A DNA stretch of 64,000 nucleotides from Paramacrobiotus metropolitanus (GCF_019649055.1 NW_026570370.1:1-64000); one strand, 5' to 3'; shown: positions 1 to 11,497, counted from the first letter of the stretch. Numbers and translations are program-made. Notes: generated by a model not told the origin, from the letters alone.

Positions 1-74
1 CCTGAAAAATCTCTCGTTCTTGTCGCACTCTTAGCAGATTCCATAAGAAAACCACGAATGCTTTTTTCTGACAG

Positions 75-908
75 GATATGGACGGATGCCGCGTATGGGA
101 TGATATTGTGTCCGGATGGATGCCATCCAGCGACGGCACCAAATCAAATACCCATTCGATGCCGGTTTCAGCGGTTAGCGACATCCGCGGTCACTGCGGC
201 TACGTGGCCACGATAATCACCGTCTGTACCACGGTCATTCTGTGCGTGTCAGTAGGGTGTTCGTTATTTATTAATCGGAACTGGAGATTCCCGTTGTGCA
301 CACAACATCTGCGCGGCTGCCAACACTTGCGGGCCCTTTCGAACCGCCACCCGTGGAAACTGCTGGAGGGACGCTTTGCCTTGCGTTCACTGATCGTGTG
401 CGTGATGTGCCCGGTTTTTGTCATTCTCAGCATGGTCGTCTGGATGATACTGGCGGTACTACCGGTTGTGATTGTGACCGGCAATATTGCTTGGATCGCG
501 GCTAAGACATTCGGGATTGAGGCTGTGTTTCCCTGTTGCGTTGTGCGGGTGTGCCTGCTCAGCGTCTACTGCACCGGGAGAATCGGGGGAATCTGGATGA
601 AGGAGACTTATTTCACATATGTTAACAACTTTTTCAGGTTGGCGGATCTCATTTTCACGAAATTAAGAAATTTTTTTTGTCTACGGTGGAAATGTTTACC
701 TTATCTGTTAACAACAGACGACGGAGAAATTTGAATTTCGTTCATCGTAGCGAAAATTTCTTATAAAAGCTGCTATGCGTGATAGGAGGAAATAAATTTA
801 TTTGTGGGTTGTTTTATTTTTTTATTTTGTTTAGGCGAGTATGCGGAGCTGCACTACTTCTCCATTCGTCAGAGGTCAAACCAGGCCCGCTTCCAGCGCA
901 GTTTGTGA
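75..908 (+). CDS. Putative multi-span membrane protein, 3' part (gene partial, function unknown)
   Basis: An open exon begins after a good acceptor (tttttctgacag, ending at 74). It encodes at least three strongly hydrophobic segments, near YVATIITVCTTVILCVSVGC, SLIVCVMCPVFVILSMVVW and ILAVLPVVIVTGNIAWI, separated by short basic loops, so an integral membrane protein is likely. A candidate last exon starts after the acceptor at about 832 (ttgtttag) and reads EYAELHYFSIRQRSNQARF before a stop at 906-908. The donor joining the two is not clear: several weak GT sites lie between 600 and 690, and another frame stays open to 1180. The 5' end lies outside the window. I do not recognise the family. 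Seen: hydrophobic profile and splice acceptors. Inferred: that the two pieces belong to one gene. Confidence 0.4.
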
Positions 909-2295
909 AAAACTATCATAAAACTCAACTGATGATGCGAAAAATGTGGGGACGCATAGTACCCTTGGTGAAGTGGGCGCTACTCGGTATATGTTGTCAG
1001 ACTGTACAGATAAACGTGGACGGCATGAGGAGTGTGATGCGTTCGGCAATACCCGTTGATGGTGCGTCGTCAAGGAATGGACGATATAACGTGAATTACA
1101 ACGTCACCGACTCCGACTGTTTCCAGTATTCCACGGTGAGCACAACTCAATGTGGAATCACTCAGCGCTCAGATAAATAATATATAACTATGGTACTGGC
1201 ACATAATTTTCCAGCCATCTCGCTTCTCATGGTTAAGAACGAAAATCTTAAGTAAATGTTTCTGTAGATACTTAGTGTACGAACTTCTTGTTCCTGTACA
1301 AGAGCTATCGCTTTCGAGCACTCTCATATGCTTTTTTTGGCACTGCTACGAGATTTTGTAGGAAATTTTCCTATATACGGGTGAACAGCTGTTGTGCGCG
1401 GGACATCCTGTTGCGTTGTTATTTGTACTGTTTAATTACTTTCTAAAACGTCTACGCACAAACAAGTTTACCGAATGTCTTAGTGTAGATTGATTCTCTT
1501 CAAATTTTGAATATACACTCACATCAAGTATGAAGATCGTTCTTACACCGAACTGCGTTCAAAATTTAAAATGAGTATTTTTAATGTTCAAAATTATTTT
1601 TACAGTTTGAGAAAAATATTAGAACCGTGAGACGGTGTGAGAACTATCGTTCTCAGGTTTGCGCCAGTGCGTTTGGATTGCAGACTTTTAGTACAGTAAT
1701 ATTGCCCCGAATGAGGCTTTTGGTATACTTAAATATTTTGAAATTCACTTCAATCACTGTAGTCGCGCATCAGCAGTTTTCACGCTTTATGTATGTCTGA
1801 AAATCATTTGGCTGATGGTGAGAAACATCAGAAAAACTATGCAAAAACCTTTTTGAAAATGCGCGAAACGGACAGTTTCCGTGCAGGTACACGGATTTTT
1901 TACTACGTATGTACCGGCATACATACTTCCGTTTAAACACCAACATCTAATTTCTTTCGCACTACACAGCACAATTAAAAAAAATAAATCTGTGTATATT
2001 TGAGTTCACCGCGCAACAATATTTGAAAAACATTTTTCTCAACAAATATGTATATTAAAAGTTCGCAAAACTCGAATAGATCAGTTGAACTTTCTAGTTG
2101 CATGCAAATCCTAAAACCGCTTCTTTCGGTAGCTGAAAATGATCGAGCGTGTTTCGCACGTGTCAAGCACAGACTTAAGCTACTGCGACAAAACGTACTT
2201 TGCGAATGTTTCCTTTGGTCGAATATATTCGTAACGATCGAACAGAAAAAGGATTCAGTATTGCAATGAACAGCTCATAATCTGTTGTGCGACAG
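909..2295. other. Gene-poor spacer with a degenerate foldback repeat
   Basis: No convincing exon is seen. About 1195-1945 resembles a dispersed palindromic element also found at 12.0, 24.8 and 53.3-53.9 kb. Shared blocks include a CTTCAAATTTT stretch followed by a GAAGATCGTTCTTACACCG-type block near 1510-1550, a gcgcGGGACATCCtGTT block near 1395, and outer blocks with GCACTCTCAtat (1316) and tgcgcgaaacgg (1860). The outer blocks are loosely inverted relative to each other. Confidence 0.4.
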
Positions 2296-3121
2296 GGTAT
2301 GCGATATCAGGAGGCCATACTTTCGTACTGGATAGACGTGGGATATCCTCAATGGAACACAACCCAACCCGCCCTGTTGTCTCTGTTCGCCTCCACGTTT
2401 TCACCGGCAATGCACAAGTTTGTTCAAGTGTGGACCGAATTCCTTTTTTTTACGCCCCTTTTGCCGGTTATTTTCTTCCTGATCTGGTGTATTCATCGTG
2501 CATTCATCGTGCATTCGAGCCGTGGCAGGTTTGTAGCACCTATCCGTATCTGCTAAAAAAAATTTGTTGCAGTAATTTTGTTGCAAAAAGATCACAGCAT
2601 TGCTTTTGGATGACAACGGTGGTTATTTAAATCCTTGTCTCTAATTCAGGATCTCTTTTTTGGGCTTATCCCATGAGAACGAGGATGATCCTGCCGTTAA
2701 GGAGGGTTCTGGCGAAGAAGCGAAGGAACTGGTAGCAGATGGGAGCTTCGAGATCACCAATCCAGACGCACAACCTTCTGATCAGGAGACGGTTACCCCA
2801 ATTGAGAATCCGCTTGACGGGCCAATGAAATATTTTGCTTGTATTTGTCCACGGTTGGTCAGCTTACTCGCATTCACTACGATCATGATCCGACGAATAA
2901 TTTGCTGGACCCATCTTCCGTATCCGGCTGTACAGCTCCTCGTTCCCGAAGCGTTTCAACTGTGGGCGTTGTTGCTGCTGCTGAGCGGTTTCATCACGTG
3001 GAAGGTGGGGAAGTTTATTCAAGACGTTCGAGAGTTTCATAAGGCACAACCGGTTTCACTCCAAGAGGCTGAGAACGGTCCACCCTGGGAAGTGGATTTG
3101 CTTCCGCGGATCATGGAATAA
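2296..3121 (+). CDS. Small membrane protein with acidic loop (function unknown)
   Basis: Two exons join in frame: 2296-2528 after an acceptor (gcgacag) and 2650-3121, with a 121-bp GT-AG intron between them (phase 2; AG plus G gives Arg). The first exon ends with a hydrophobic span around FLFFTPLLPVIFFLIWCI. The second starts with an acidic hydrophilic stretch (ENEDDPAVKEGSGEEAKEL), then has two further hydrophobic spans (ACICPRLVSLLAFTTIMI and LWALLLLLSGFITW) and a soluble tail ending DLLPRIME. It is probably a three-span membrane protein with a long acidic loop. Upstream exons are likely but not identified. It may be related to, or even continuous with, the membrane protein at 75-908. No family is recognised. 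Confidence 0.5.
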
Positions 3122-3412
3122 TGTCAACATTCCCGTATGAAGAGGAAATACTGTATCAGCTACAGATATTATATTATGGTGGCGGTTCAGAAACTTTACT
3201 AATAAGCCAAAATCTGCTAGAACACACTGATTTTAGCTTAGCTGGTTTATAACATTATTACTCGAGCCTGTATAAAAAAGGCTCTCACGCTTTTGTACGA
3301 ATATAAGTGGTCATACTTACTAGAGCAGGCTTTTCTTTGTGAGTTGCATGCATGTCGTTCACCAGGACATACTCGTACCAGCGGTAATTGCTAAACTCTA
3401 ATACATACTATA

Positions 3413-3494
3413 CAGTGGACATATAAATGTGGTTACACCGATAGCATGCACAGCGCTATCGGCTATCGGTGTAACCACATTAGCGGAGTCCACT
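3413..3494. mobile_element. Short foldback MITE, pogo/Tigger-like ends
   Basis: The two halves are near-perfect inverted copies. The left half runs CAGTGGACatataAATGTGG then TTACACCGATAG; the right half is CTATCGGTGTAACC then ACATTagcggaGTCCACTA. Together they make an 80-bp hairpin with a short central loop. CAGTGGAC ends next to a TA are typical of pogo/Tigger-type terminal repeats (established pattern). There is no coding capacity. Confidence 0.5.
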
Positions 3495-3759
3495 ATGTTC
3501 CTGTGTATCCTCTACTTTAATGTACAAGTTTTAAACAGTTTTACTTAATACGGATTCACTATCATGCTAAATGAAGCGAGAAACGCCGAATTTTCGGGAT
3601 AAAAAGCAATCGACAAATAAACCTGTTCATCGTGTTAAAGAGGCAGCCTCTCTTTGTACAATCGTTGGATAAAATCTTTCAATAAACTGGTATGCTGTGC
3701 CAACTTAAAATAGTGTTTGCAACAGCAGTCGGTTAAGCTGCTGTTCTAGGGGATGGTTA

Positions 3760-4137
3760 ATGTCACTTAATGATAATCCACCGTACGACGATGTAGCGAC
3801 TGTAAAGACAACTAACTGCCAAAAGGCTGGCGGTCGGCAAGATGTTGACCGGAAGTATGCTGGCAGTTACACAACTACACTAAGTGAGAAACGATTCATC
3901 CCAACGTTTTTACGAATACTAGTAACAACGCAAGACATGGCAGTCACGGCAACATTCTTATTAGCAAGTAAACTGGGCAAGAAAGCAAAAGTAAGGTTGG
4001 CTGGCTTTCAAGAAAATCCCCCAAGCATGAACCTAGTATGCCAAAGTAAAAGTCAAGAGCATCGAGATAGCAGCGGTAAAACGGTAAGACAATGGGATGC
4101 TGATTCACATTATCTTAACGAGGAAGACAAGCAATGA
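3760..4137 (+). CDS. Hypothetical 125-aa ORF
   Basis: An ATG-initiated ORF of 125 codons reads MSLNDNPPYDDVATVKTTN at the start and ends NEEDKQ. It is hydrophilic with one moderately hydrophobic stretch (VTATFLLASKLG). There are no recognisable motifs, no paralogue in the window and no supporting splice signals. It could be a real short gene or a chance ORF in AT-rich DNA, and its composition does not decide between these. Confidence 0.25.
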   Translation: MSLNDNPPYDDVATVKTTNCQKAGGRQDVDRKYAGSYTTTLSEKRFIPTFLRILVTTQDMAVTATFLLASKLGKKAKVRLAGFQENPPSMNLVCQSKSQEHRDSSGKTVRQWDADSHYLNEEDKQ

Positions 4138-5562
4138 ATGAACCAAAAACAGATGTAGAAAAGCACGCAACAATCCCACTTGGCGATATTACAATTTTCT
4201 ATCGTACCTGGGCGATTAGTGCCGTCGGCCGGAGTTTGTGCTTGAATGCTGGGAAAAATTTGCCAACCGGTTAGTCGTTCACAGTAAGCGAAATTCATGC
4301 ACGAACACCAAAGATTCTGACTTTTTTGCAATTTTGGGAATTTCAAATTTCCAGTGGACGAAACAAAGACTTAGAATTGAGCACCAATTTTTTTATTTGC
4401 AGAAACACGAGCAATACATCGCTCCTTGCCGTTGACTACCTTATCTTGCAGCGAAAGACCGGGTGTTTGATCAAATACCACCGGAAGTCCTGTCCGCGGC
4501 GTTACAATAACTCGATATTCCGCTCGCAAATTGCTGCCGAAAGGTGAGTCCTCACGCCGAGACAGCATTGTATTGTGCATAAAAATCGATGGTAGCATGT
4601 GTATTATACGAATGCGGTTCCAACTCTAAGTAAAGAAGTTCGAAGACATCAACAATAATACGGGTATCACTAATTTTTAAATTTCGTTAATAAATAAAGC
4701 GGATGGCTAATTCAGCGCTTGTGGGGATCACACAGCTCATAGCGAACAGCCCAGAGCATTTCGCCACAATTTGGGCCTTAGTAAGCCGCTTTGACAGCAG
4801 TCATCCAATTTTCTTATTAATAGAACCGGTTTTGTGGCTATCCTGGTTCATGAATGGCGTTCACTAGTTGCTGCAATTATGCCAGGAAAATTATATGCAT
4901 GTACTCTGTAGTCGGCCAATTACAGAAAAATAAATATTTTTGTTGCCGTTAGGCACTCGTTGATCCGAAAGTGTGTGCGGATTGGATCCGCGATTTGGAT
5001 GTTGAGTTCCTGGTCAAATTTGCAGCTGACTATGCTGGCCCACCACTGCTCTGCTGGACCAGCCCGATTCCTTGTTGGAACTATCCTTCCGTCTCTCCGC
5101 TAAACCGATGTTAGGCGCTGAGACCGGAAATCGTAGCGACAGGGCCGTTGCCGGAAACCAACGGCCACGCGTATTGCGCACAATTAGATTTGCACAATGA
5201 TTTTTCTGTTTTGCCAAATAATAATAGCAGCCAATAACTATGTACTAAAAATCCACGTTGGCCTGCATTTGGCGGACCGGAGCGCACCTGCTTTTCGGGA
5301 GCGCAGCTGCTTTTGCGCTTGTGGCGAGCGATAATTAAGTATAATTTTTAGCGTCTTACCAGTAGCATTGTTAACAAAAGAAAATAATTATTTATTTCAG
5401 CTTAACAACCAAACCAGCTAGCGACACCTTCGTAACGATCTTTTTAACAGCCTTCCGTAACGGACAGACATCAACGAAAGCATTTGTCTTGAATATAGAG
5501 GACGTTCGCTACGCTCCGGTAGATAAATTATTCAGTAGTTTTATACTCTGCCAGTGAATCAG
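4136..5562 (+). pseudogene. Exon-like fragments of an unrecognised gene, probably broken
   Basis: Several short stretches look coding and are flanked by splice-like sites, but they do not join into one clean frame. An ATG at 4136 opens MNEPKTDVEKHATIPLGDI. After the acceptor near 4450 a frame reads AKDRVFDQIPPEVLSAALQ and then stops. An ATG at 4704 gives a 54-codon ORF (IANSPEHFATIWALVSRFD), followed after a TTAG acceptor near 4952 by ALVDPKVCADWIRDLDVEF. After a TTTCAG at about 5400 another frame reads TKPASDTFVTIFLTAF and ends at 5562. This suggests a decayed gene, or several exons of one with indels. The family is unknown. Confidence 0.3.
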
Positions 5563-5861
5563 GGCGGTAGGATGGATTATTACGGTTTCTATTTATATCC
5601 TCGTCATCTTGCATCCTGATCTCTCCGGTCAGGATTGCAGGTCCCAAACTAGCATTTCCATGGTAACGGTAAGTTACAGGTGCGTGTTATTATGCAGCAA
5701 CATTTTGCAATATTATCAACCAAAGAATTCTCCCGTCAAAGCCTGAATTTCCAAAGAAACGTCGTATTTCACATTGTTTGGTTTTCTTACGGAAGACTAT
5801 TTTCTTTACCGTACCGTTACGAACGGTTTAACAGTAGGCCTCTGCAGCCAGGCAGACAGGA

Positions 5862-8800
5862 ATGCACCTGTACGATATTGCTGGACGATCATTGTACCGA
5901 TTGTACGCATGGAACGCGGTGGACGTGGAGATCGACGGCCTGTTGCAACACGGTCACGTCATCGGCCTGGAAGAGAAGCCAGAGAACGACAGCGTACAGC
6001 CGCGTCTGATCGTCGATTTCGGATGCCCGAAACAGCAGTCGGTGCTGGTCCCGTACGGGACGGCCCCGGGACTGCTCCATCCCGAGGTGGTGCAGGCCAT
6101 CGAGATGCTCCCGCGAGGGAGAGGATGTGGAGGTGCTGCTGCACGATGGCCCAGATCGGACCTGGAGATGGCATCCCGGAAGAGTCCTGACTCCGTCCTT
6201 TGAGCTGCTGGATGATGTGGCGTTGGTGGAGGTGATGATAGACGGACAGTGTCGTCGCGAGCTGCTTCCCCAGCGGCAGATTCGCCTTCTGGAGGGACAC
6301 AGCGAGCAACGAGAAATCCTTCCCGCGGGTCATTTCGTCATCAATGCGTGCAACGTTCCCAGCGGCTACTGGGTTATGAGGCCGTCCGCCGCGGCGCTTC
6401 TGTGCCGAGAAATTGAAGAAACGTTAGAGCTGCATTTTGTGAATATTCTGAGCAGGACGATGTATTATCTGCGACGCCGTCAGGACATTCCCTTTTGTGA
6501 TGACAAAGTGGTAGGTCTCTTGACAATGGTGGCGTTGTGTTCTCGAAGTACGAGGATGCGCCAAGTAAATGTAATAGACATGAAAACAAGAGAAAAAGAA
6601 TGTAATAACCATGCCCGGCTCGTGCAACACGGGAAACCATCTAGGTTCGCCATGGCTTCTAAGCGCAACAAAAAATACCCCTCACTTAAATTATGCAAGC
6701 TTCGAACGCTGAATTCTCCTGTATTTTGACATTTAACTGTTGAACCAGTAAATACAGCTTGTTTTATTCGCTATTCATTGTAACTTGCTTGGTATGAAAA
6801 TTCTTGTAGATTTTTTCTGCATTTTGGGATAATAATTATGGGACACAAATATAAATATGCAAACCAAGAAAAGCACTTTTGTTCACGTCTGAGACAAAAC
6901 AGGACAATAATAAACCGTTGCCCATCTTTGTTGCGTATTTAACTCGCACTTTCTAGCTTTGTGTTCCGTTTTCCGACTTGCATATTACTGTATCCGCCCG
7001 ATAGATTTGCAACACAGAGTGTGGTATACGGAAAAATGCAAGTCCAATATACGCACTGTGCTCCGTGCATGAATTCAAGCAGTTTTCGCTATGTTGCACT
7101 TGCCGCGAACATTCTACATGCTTTTGCTGTTCTAGTTTCTACCCTAGTTCTCGTATCATTTTCAAAGTGTGATAAGTGTAGTAACAGCACACTTTCAGAG
7201 CTCTAATAAATAAGATTTTCAATTTATAAATCTGGTTTGTTGTGGTTTTTAGGGTGCCCCTGGCAGGGGCAGGAGTTTTGTATTTCATTTGATTGAATGG
7301 CTCTATGGATTGCTGTTATGTTAGAGCTCTTATGAAGACTATGAAAATATTGGACAACAGTTTTTCACAAGGAAAAAAGAAATTAGTTTTTCCACAAATA
7401 TTATTCTAGAGAGTAATGATATCTGAAAGACGGGTGAGAAGTAGGAAATAGCAATAACAAGAAAAAGCAAAGTGTGCGCCGCATGGTGGCGGAAGGCTCG
7501 TGCTCAATACCCGGCCAGAGGAAGGCAGCGCCCGGATCTAAAAGTGGTGCAAATCTATCGGGCGGGTACAGTACTCACTAATTACTGTAAGCATATTACT
7601 GCAGTCTGTAACTCAAATCTTCCCAGCGCATTTAATGCAGCTCCGTTCAAGCACGGTACTAATAAATTAAAATGTTAAATTAAAATTTGTGGAAACTACA
7701 GCTTTTTTAGTTTTTTTTGTTTGTTAAAATAAAAAAAATTTAACTTACTCTTCATGCTTCGATCCAGTTCTTGTATTTTCTTGAGACGAAATGTGATCAC
7801 CGTAGAACAGGCACAGCCTCAGATGCTGATGGGCTCGAAGACGAAGAGCAGAACATGATTAGTTCAAAAACATTACGAAGTTACGGACTACCGTTGTTAA
7901 GTGCTAAAGAAAACTATTTCAAACATAACAGCTTTAGAATGCGAGAGAACCATCAGGGAAAACCTGAGGAACCTGCTGTTACGCCTCCTGAATCCTGATC
8001 GTAACATATTTCATTAAGTATTGTAGGTGCACGAAAGTACGTTGGAATAAGCAGCTTATCTGAGTTGCCATTTCAAAAAAAACTACTCCGGAGTAGTTTC
8101 TTTATTTTGCTTATCCTGGGCGGGATATGCCAGTTCTGCATATTTACGTCACGCCATGCGAACCAACTGCCGTAGAGGGGAGGTGCCTGTGACGTGAACA
8201 AAAGTGCTTTTCTTGGTTTGCATATTTATATTTGTGTCCCATAAATATTGGTTGAATAGCTCTACTCCAAAACACACGAGAAATTAGCGTTAAAAGTTAG
8301 CATATGCGTCTACGAAATAGTGCTGTTCACAACAGAGCGTGGACGGCTGGCTGCTTGGCTATCATTAATAATTAAGAACGAAACACAAGAAAATATAAGA
8401 AAAAAAACAAGCGAGAATACATATTAATCTCGCTTGTTTTTTGTCTATCACGAATTGTTAGCACACCCTCGTTATAATGCTAACGACTCTCGCATCGGTA
8501 TTGTAGGAAATGGAGTTTGAAGACAGACACGAGAGCTACACCAACTACCGGCACAATTTACTCAAAATACCTGCAGAGTCGGACGCTGAGGATGAGCCGA
8601 AGCGGAAAAAGCCGCTGGGTGTCGGTGGAGGCGATTTGGTGGTGCCTTTGGATGTGCTGCAGGAGATCTTTCGCTCACTGGACACCGTCGACCGACAGCG
8701 CTGCCGCCGGACTTGCTCGTTGTGGGATGCCCTTCTCACGTCGGCGGAGCTGTGCCTGGACGTGCACGTGAAGCGGGAACTACCGAGCAGTCCCTACCAA

Positions 8801-10134
8801 GTGCAGTGGACGCTTAATTACGCCATGTACGCCTGCATCTTCAAGCACATCACGCCCGCCACCCGCACGCTCTCCATCCGCGACATGGACGAGTATCGTC
8901 GTTACAGTTTCGACGGGGAAAGGATCGAAGAACCACTGACCTGTATTCAGAAGGTTCTGGACGCGGCCGGCTTGCGTCTGGGTCGTCTGATCATCGCCCA
9001 GTGTTCGCTGGAATTTCCGATGTCCGAACCGTATGGACGATGGCAGTTCAGCGCGCTGTTAGGCACAAACGCCGCACGCCTGTCCCAGTTGGTCTCGTGC
9101 TGTGATCGTGTGATATGGACTACGTACACCCTCAAACTGGTGGACAAGAAGAGAGTGCCTTTGATAAACATCCACATTCCCCGGACTGTCTTTGCGGCGG
9201 GGCGCGTCAGTGAGGCGCATATTGCGGACTTATTTGAGCAGCATCTGCGCTGGGAGGGACCGGCACTGGATGTGCAGGACATAGCCCATTTCGTGGCCAA
9301 TCGCACTGACAGTGAACCGAAGGCCAAAACCGTGCTGCAGGTATTAGTGTGTCGCTGAATCGCGTTGAACTTAACTCTAGAAATAGCTAGCTACTAGCTA
9401 GTGCATCTCATACAGTCCTGCGACAGGTCGTCGCGGGACAATTGGTTTTACGGACATTTCGTCGAAGGACAACTAGTTTTTGTGGCAGATAGTCGTATGA
9501 CTGTACGTTGCCATAAACCAGTCGATAACTTTTCGACTCTGCAAAAGTCGCGCAACCAAATGTCACACAACAAAACGGCTGCAAAATGAGCTGTTTCAAA
9601 ACAATTATCCGCTGCGACGAAACACGTGCGGCGACATGTCTCACGGCGAAATGTCCGTGACCGCGGGCTGTCACGGAAAAGATGTACTTAAAGTGGTAAA
9701 AATGTGAAAAACCGAAATATATCTAATCAAAGGACTCGGGTAGTTACAATGTAGGACTAAATGGTCGCATATTCCCATACGCATTCTGTACGCAAGCGGT
9801 GCAGTGCACTTGTACGAAACGGATATTTTGAACTCAGTCGTACAGTGCACCGCGCTGCATTCGTACTGAATGTGGAGATGTGGGTATGCGACCATTTTAT
9901 CTAAGCTAATAAACTGTTCTTGTTTACTGGTGTAGAAAGTGTGTAACGTGCTGAATAAATTTACAGGTTTTGGAAGACTACCAGTCTTGTGATCCTCGTC
10001 CGTCGGCACATTATCGGGAATATCAGTGGAGTGTGGACAATGTGGCTATCGTAGACGTCAGCCAAATGAACCGATTCTGCCTGCAGGCCTTGTCGCACTA
10101 CATGCAGAACTGGTGCTCAGCAGCTGCGGAATAA
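5862..10134 (+). CDS. F-box family protein copy 1 (N-terminal Tudor/Agenet-like region plus F-box)
   Basis: Three exons: 5862-6510, 8507-9340, 9967-10134, all joined in phase 0. Exon 1 (MHLYDIAGRSLYRLYAWNAV) carries a beta-rich region with GLLQHGHVIGLEE and LIVDFGC motifs, reminiscent of Tudor/Agenet folds (pattern only). Exon 2 has an acidic/basic linker (SDAEDEPKRKKPL) and a clear F-box: VPLDVLQEIFRSLDTVDRQ, then RCRR, then SLWDALL. Exon 3 (VLEDYQSCDPRPSAHYREY) matches the terminal exons of copies 2, 4 and 5. F-box proteins normally recruit substrates to SCF ubiquitin ligases through SKP1, and that role is inferred here. Near 6105-6125 the frame must shift once to stay aligned with the paralogues, so exon 1 is either mutated or mis-assembled. 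Total length would be about 550 residues. A 1.4-kb transposon-like element sits in intron 1 and a MITE in intron 2. Confidence 0.65.
6838..8242. mobile_element. 1.4-kb element with perfect 52-bp terminal inverted repeats in intron 1 of F-box copy 1
   Basis: Positions 6838-6889 (starting ATGGGACACAAATATAAAT) are repeated exactly as the reverse complement at 8191-8242. If the ends are read as TGGGACAC...GTGTCCCA, a TA flanks both sides, which is consistent with a TA target-site duplication of the Tc1/mariner type. The interior (6961-7206, 7472-7678, 7771-7998) has only short ORFs and no recognisable transposase, so this is probably a non-autonomous element. Perfect long ends suggest recent insertion. 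Confidence 0.6.
8402..8442. other. Strong hairpin, 15-bp stem
   Basis: AAAAAACAAGCGAGA (8402-) pairs perfectly with TCTCGCTTGTTTTTT (ending at 8442) across a 12-base loop. It lies just outside the intron element and before exon 2 of the F-box gene. It may be the tip of a small MITE; nothing else supports a function. Confidence 0.4.
9417..9668. repeat. Possible foldback repeat inside repeat A
   Basis: A block near 9455 with GGACATTTCGTCG is echoed in inverted form near 9645 by CGGCGAAATGTCC, and the flanking GTCGCGGGACA and GCGGGCTGTCAC segments are also loosely inverted. It is repeated at 17497-17753 as part of copy A2. It has no coding capacity and is probably a small DNA-transposon derivative in the intron. 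Confidence 0.3.
9744..9908. mobile_element. Palindromic MITE (TTACA family), copy 1
   Basis: A roughly 165-bp element with terminal inverted repeats: TAGGACTAAATGGTCGCAT at the left and ATGCGACCATTTTATCTA at the right. The inner halves are also inverted (GTACGCAAGCGGTGCAGTG versus the GCACCGCGCTGCATTCGTAC side). It sits in intron 2 of F-box copy 1. Copies at 17830-17999 (by the duplication) and 48296-48465 (independent locus) show that it is dispersed. Confidence 0.65.
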
Positions 10135-10829
10135 TAACGCAACATGATGAAGAATCCATCAAGAAAAATTCCGGGGAGTGAAATTTGTAAATCCATATAT
10201 GTCAATCCATATCCATCCATGACCAGTGCGTTCGAGTCTTTATGCATTGATTAACTGGAAAGACATAACTTTTTGTTCATTTTGATTATGTTTCTGCACA
10301 TCTGGCATTGATTTATCTAACTTATGATTATGAACACACAAATTCTTATCTTAACGTCAAACGAGTGGCATACTTCCTGTAATGGACAGACAGTCAATAA
10401 TAAATTAGTGTCTGTTGTGGATCTGCGCCTTGCAACGTTGGTTGCAACATTGCTGAAACAAACGCAACCACAGCCGCTCTGGAACTCGGGAAAGGATGTT
10501 AATCTTTCAAATGATCAGACGGCTGCGGAGTGAAACACTACATCAAGTGAATTTCGAGCCACAAACGAACAAATCACCAGGATTACAGGCCGGTCCGGAG
10601 TTAGAGCACGTAAAGGTAGAAGTACAGCTAATGCACACTAAATGCGATATTAGCGCTTAAAAGACGGTGGCCACTACACTAAAATTGGCATAACCCCTGC
10701 ATTTTTTTTTTCACTAACTGTATTGTATTACTCGTATATCTAGTGCCAACAGTTTATGGTACAACGGAAAACAATGAAACAATCATCCGCAGGAGATACA
10801 CCCCAATCACAACAAGAAAAATTCTCCTA
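10135..10829. other. Downstream region of F-box copy 1; no confident gene
   Basis: The region contains a 69-codon ORF at 10324-10533 (MIMNTQILILTSNEWHTSC...), which is identical in the duplicate at 18417-18626. Identity is expected from the duplication and is not evidence of selection. A run of T at about 10700 and ATTTT-rich stretches lie near the presumed 3' end of the minus-strand retroelement. No RNA gene is seen. Confidence 0.3.
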
Positions 10830-11497
10830 TACTGTCCTGCTCGGGAATCGTGCCCATAACGCATATCGCATTCCCGCGCTGTATCTGTATAGACAAACGC
10901 TGCCGAAGAAACTCTTTGGCGCGTTTTCTGACCAGTGGCAGATATTAGGCAGCTTCAACCTTGTCCACAAGTTTCTTAGTGCCACCACTCCACGGTCCGT
11001 GAATCTCAAACGCCGCCGCAACGAAATCGTATCGTGGCATCAGCCAGCTGTGCTTCGATAACTTTCCCCTTTCGGCTTGCTCCGCAGCGGCTCTAGCGTT
11101 CACGGAAGTGCGATCAATATAGGAGGCCGCGAGTGTGTCAACGCAGGTAACATCTACAGCCAGTGGTTTACCCCGTGCCCATGGTACTAGAGTTATGACG
11201 TCCGGCCTTTTGTCTTTACCCGACAGGCCCTTTGGCTCCGTTCTGGCTGGAAAGCCCGCTGTCTTAAGGCCCCGGGCGATCTCACCGCTAATACCGTCGT
11301 GCCTTGGCAGTCTTCCTGCTGAGCGCTTGCAGCGAAGTCCATGCCGGCCCAACTCATCAACTTGCATGCCGCAAACGCAAACGTGAGGAGTAACAATAGG
11401 CGCTCCTAACCGTAAAGCGACGCTGATTCGGAAGGCCGTGTTGTCCAGTAGGTTTCCGAGACAGGCAGCGGGAAGCGCGTGAATCCAGATACTAGAT
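10830..11497 (-). pseudogene. Non-LTR retroelement C-terminal endonuclease-like domain (copy in A1)
   Basis: Minus-strand frames encode the C-terminal end of a reverse-transcriptase polyprotein of the type that carries a restriction-like endonuclease after the RT. It begins SIWIHALPAACLGNLLDN. Next comes a Cys/His knuckle (CVCGMQVDELGRHGLRC then SAGRLPRH). Then follows the PD-(D/E)XK-like signature KRPDVITLVPW...AVDVTCVDT. The usual tail (RQRLSIQIQRGNAICVMGT) is reached only after a frameshift near 10945. The matching RT is not contiguous here: it lies in the inverted block and points the other way. The element is dead. Confidence 0.75.

Larger units (their letters stand above)
9371..11497. 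repeat. Direct repeat A, copy 1 (original locus)
   Basis: This 2.1-kb block recurs in the same orientation at 17452-19589 with only scattered substitutions and small indels. It starts inside intron 2 of F-box copy 1 (TTAACTCTA...TAGCTAGCTACTAGC) and contains that gene's last exon, a MITE, an unrecognised 69-codon ORF (10324-10533, unchanged in both copies) and the 3' coding part of a retroelement on the minus strand. Because the exon here completes the F-box gene, this copy is the ancestral position. Confidence 0.85.

Noticed and set aside
5959-6333. 124-codon minus-strand ORF opposite F-box copy 1 exon 1
   Set aside because: It lies antisense to a better supported exon, has no motifs and is a GC-rich shadow ORF.
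8947-9327. 126-codon minus-strand ORF opposite the F-box exon
   Set aside because: Antisense shadow of the conserved F-box exon; not shared by the paralogues.
10324-10533. 69-codon ORF identical in both A copies taken as evidence of selection
   Set aside because: The copies are near-identical throughout because of recent duplication, so identity of one ORF says nothing about coding function.
9371-11497. Repeat A as a transposable element
   Set aside because: No terminal inverted repeats or target duplication; it contains a functional gene's last exon at its first location, so it is a genomic segment duplication.
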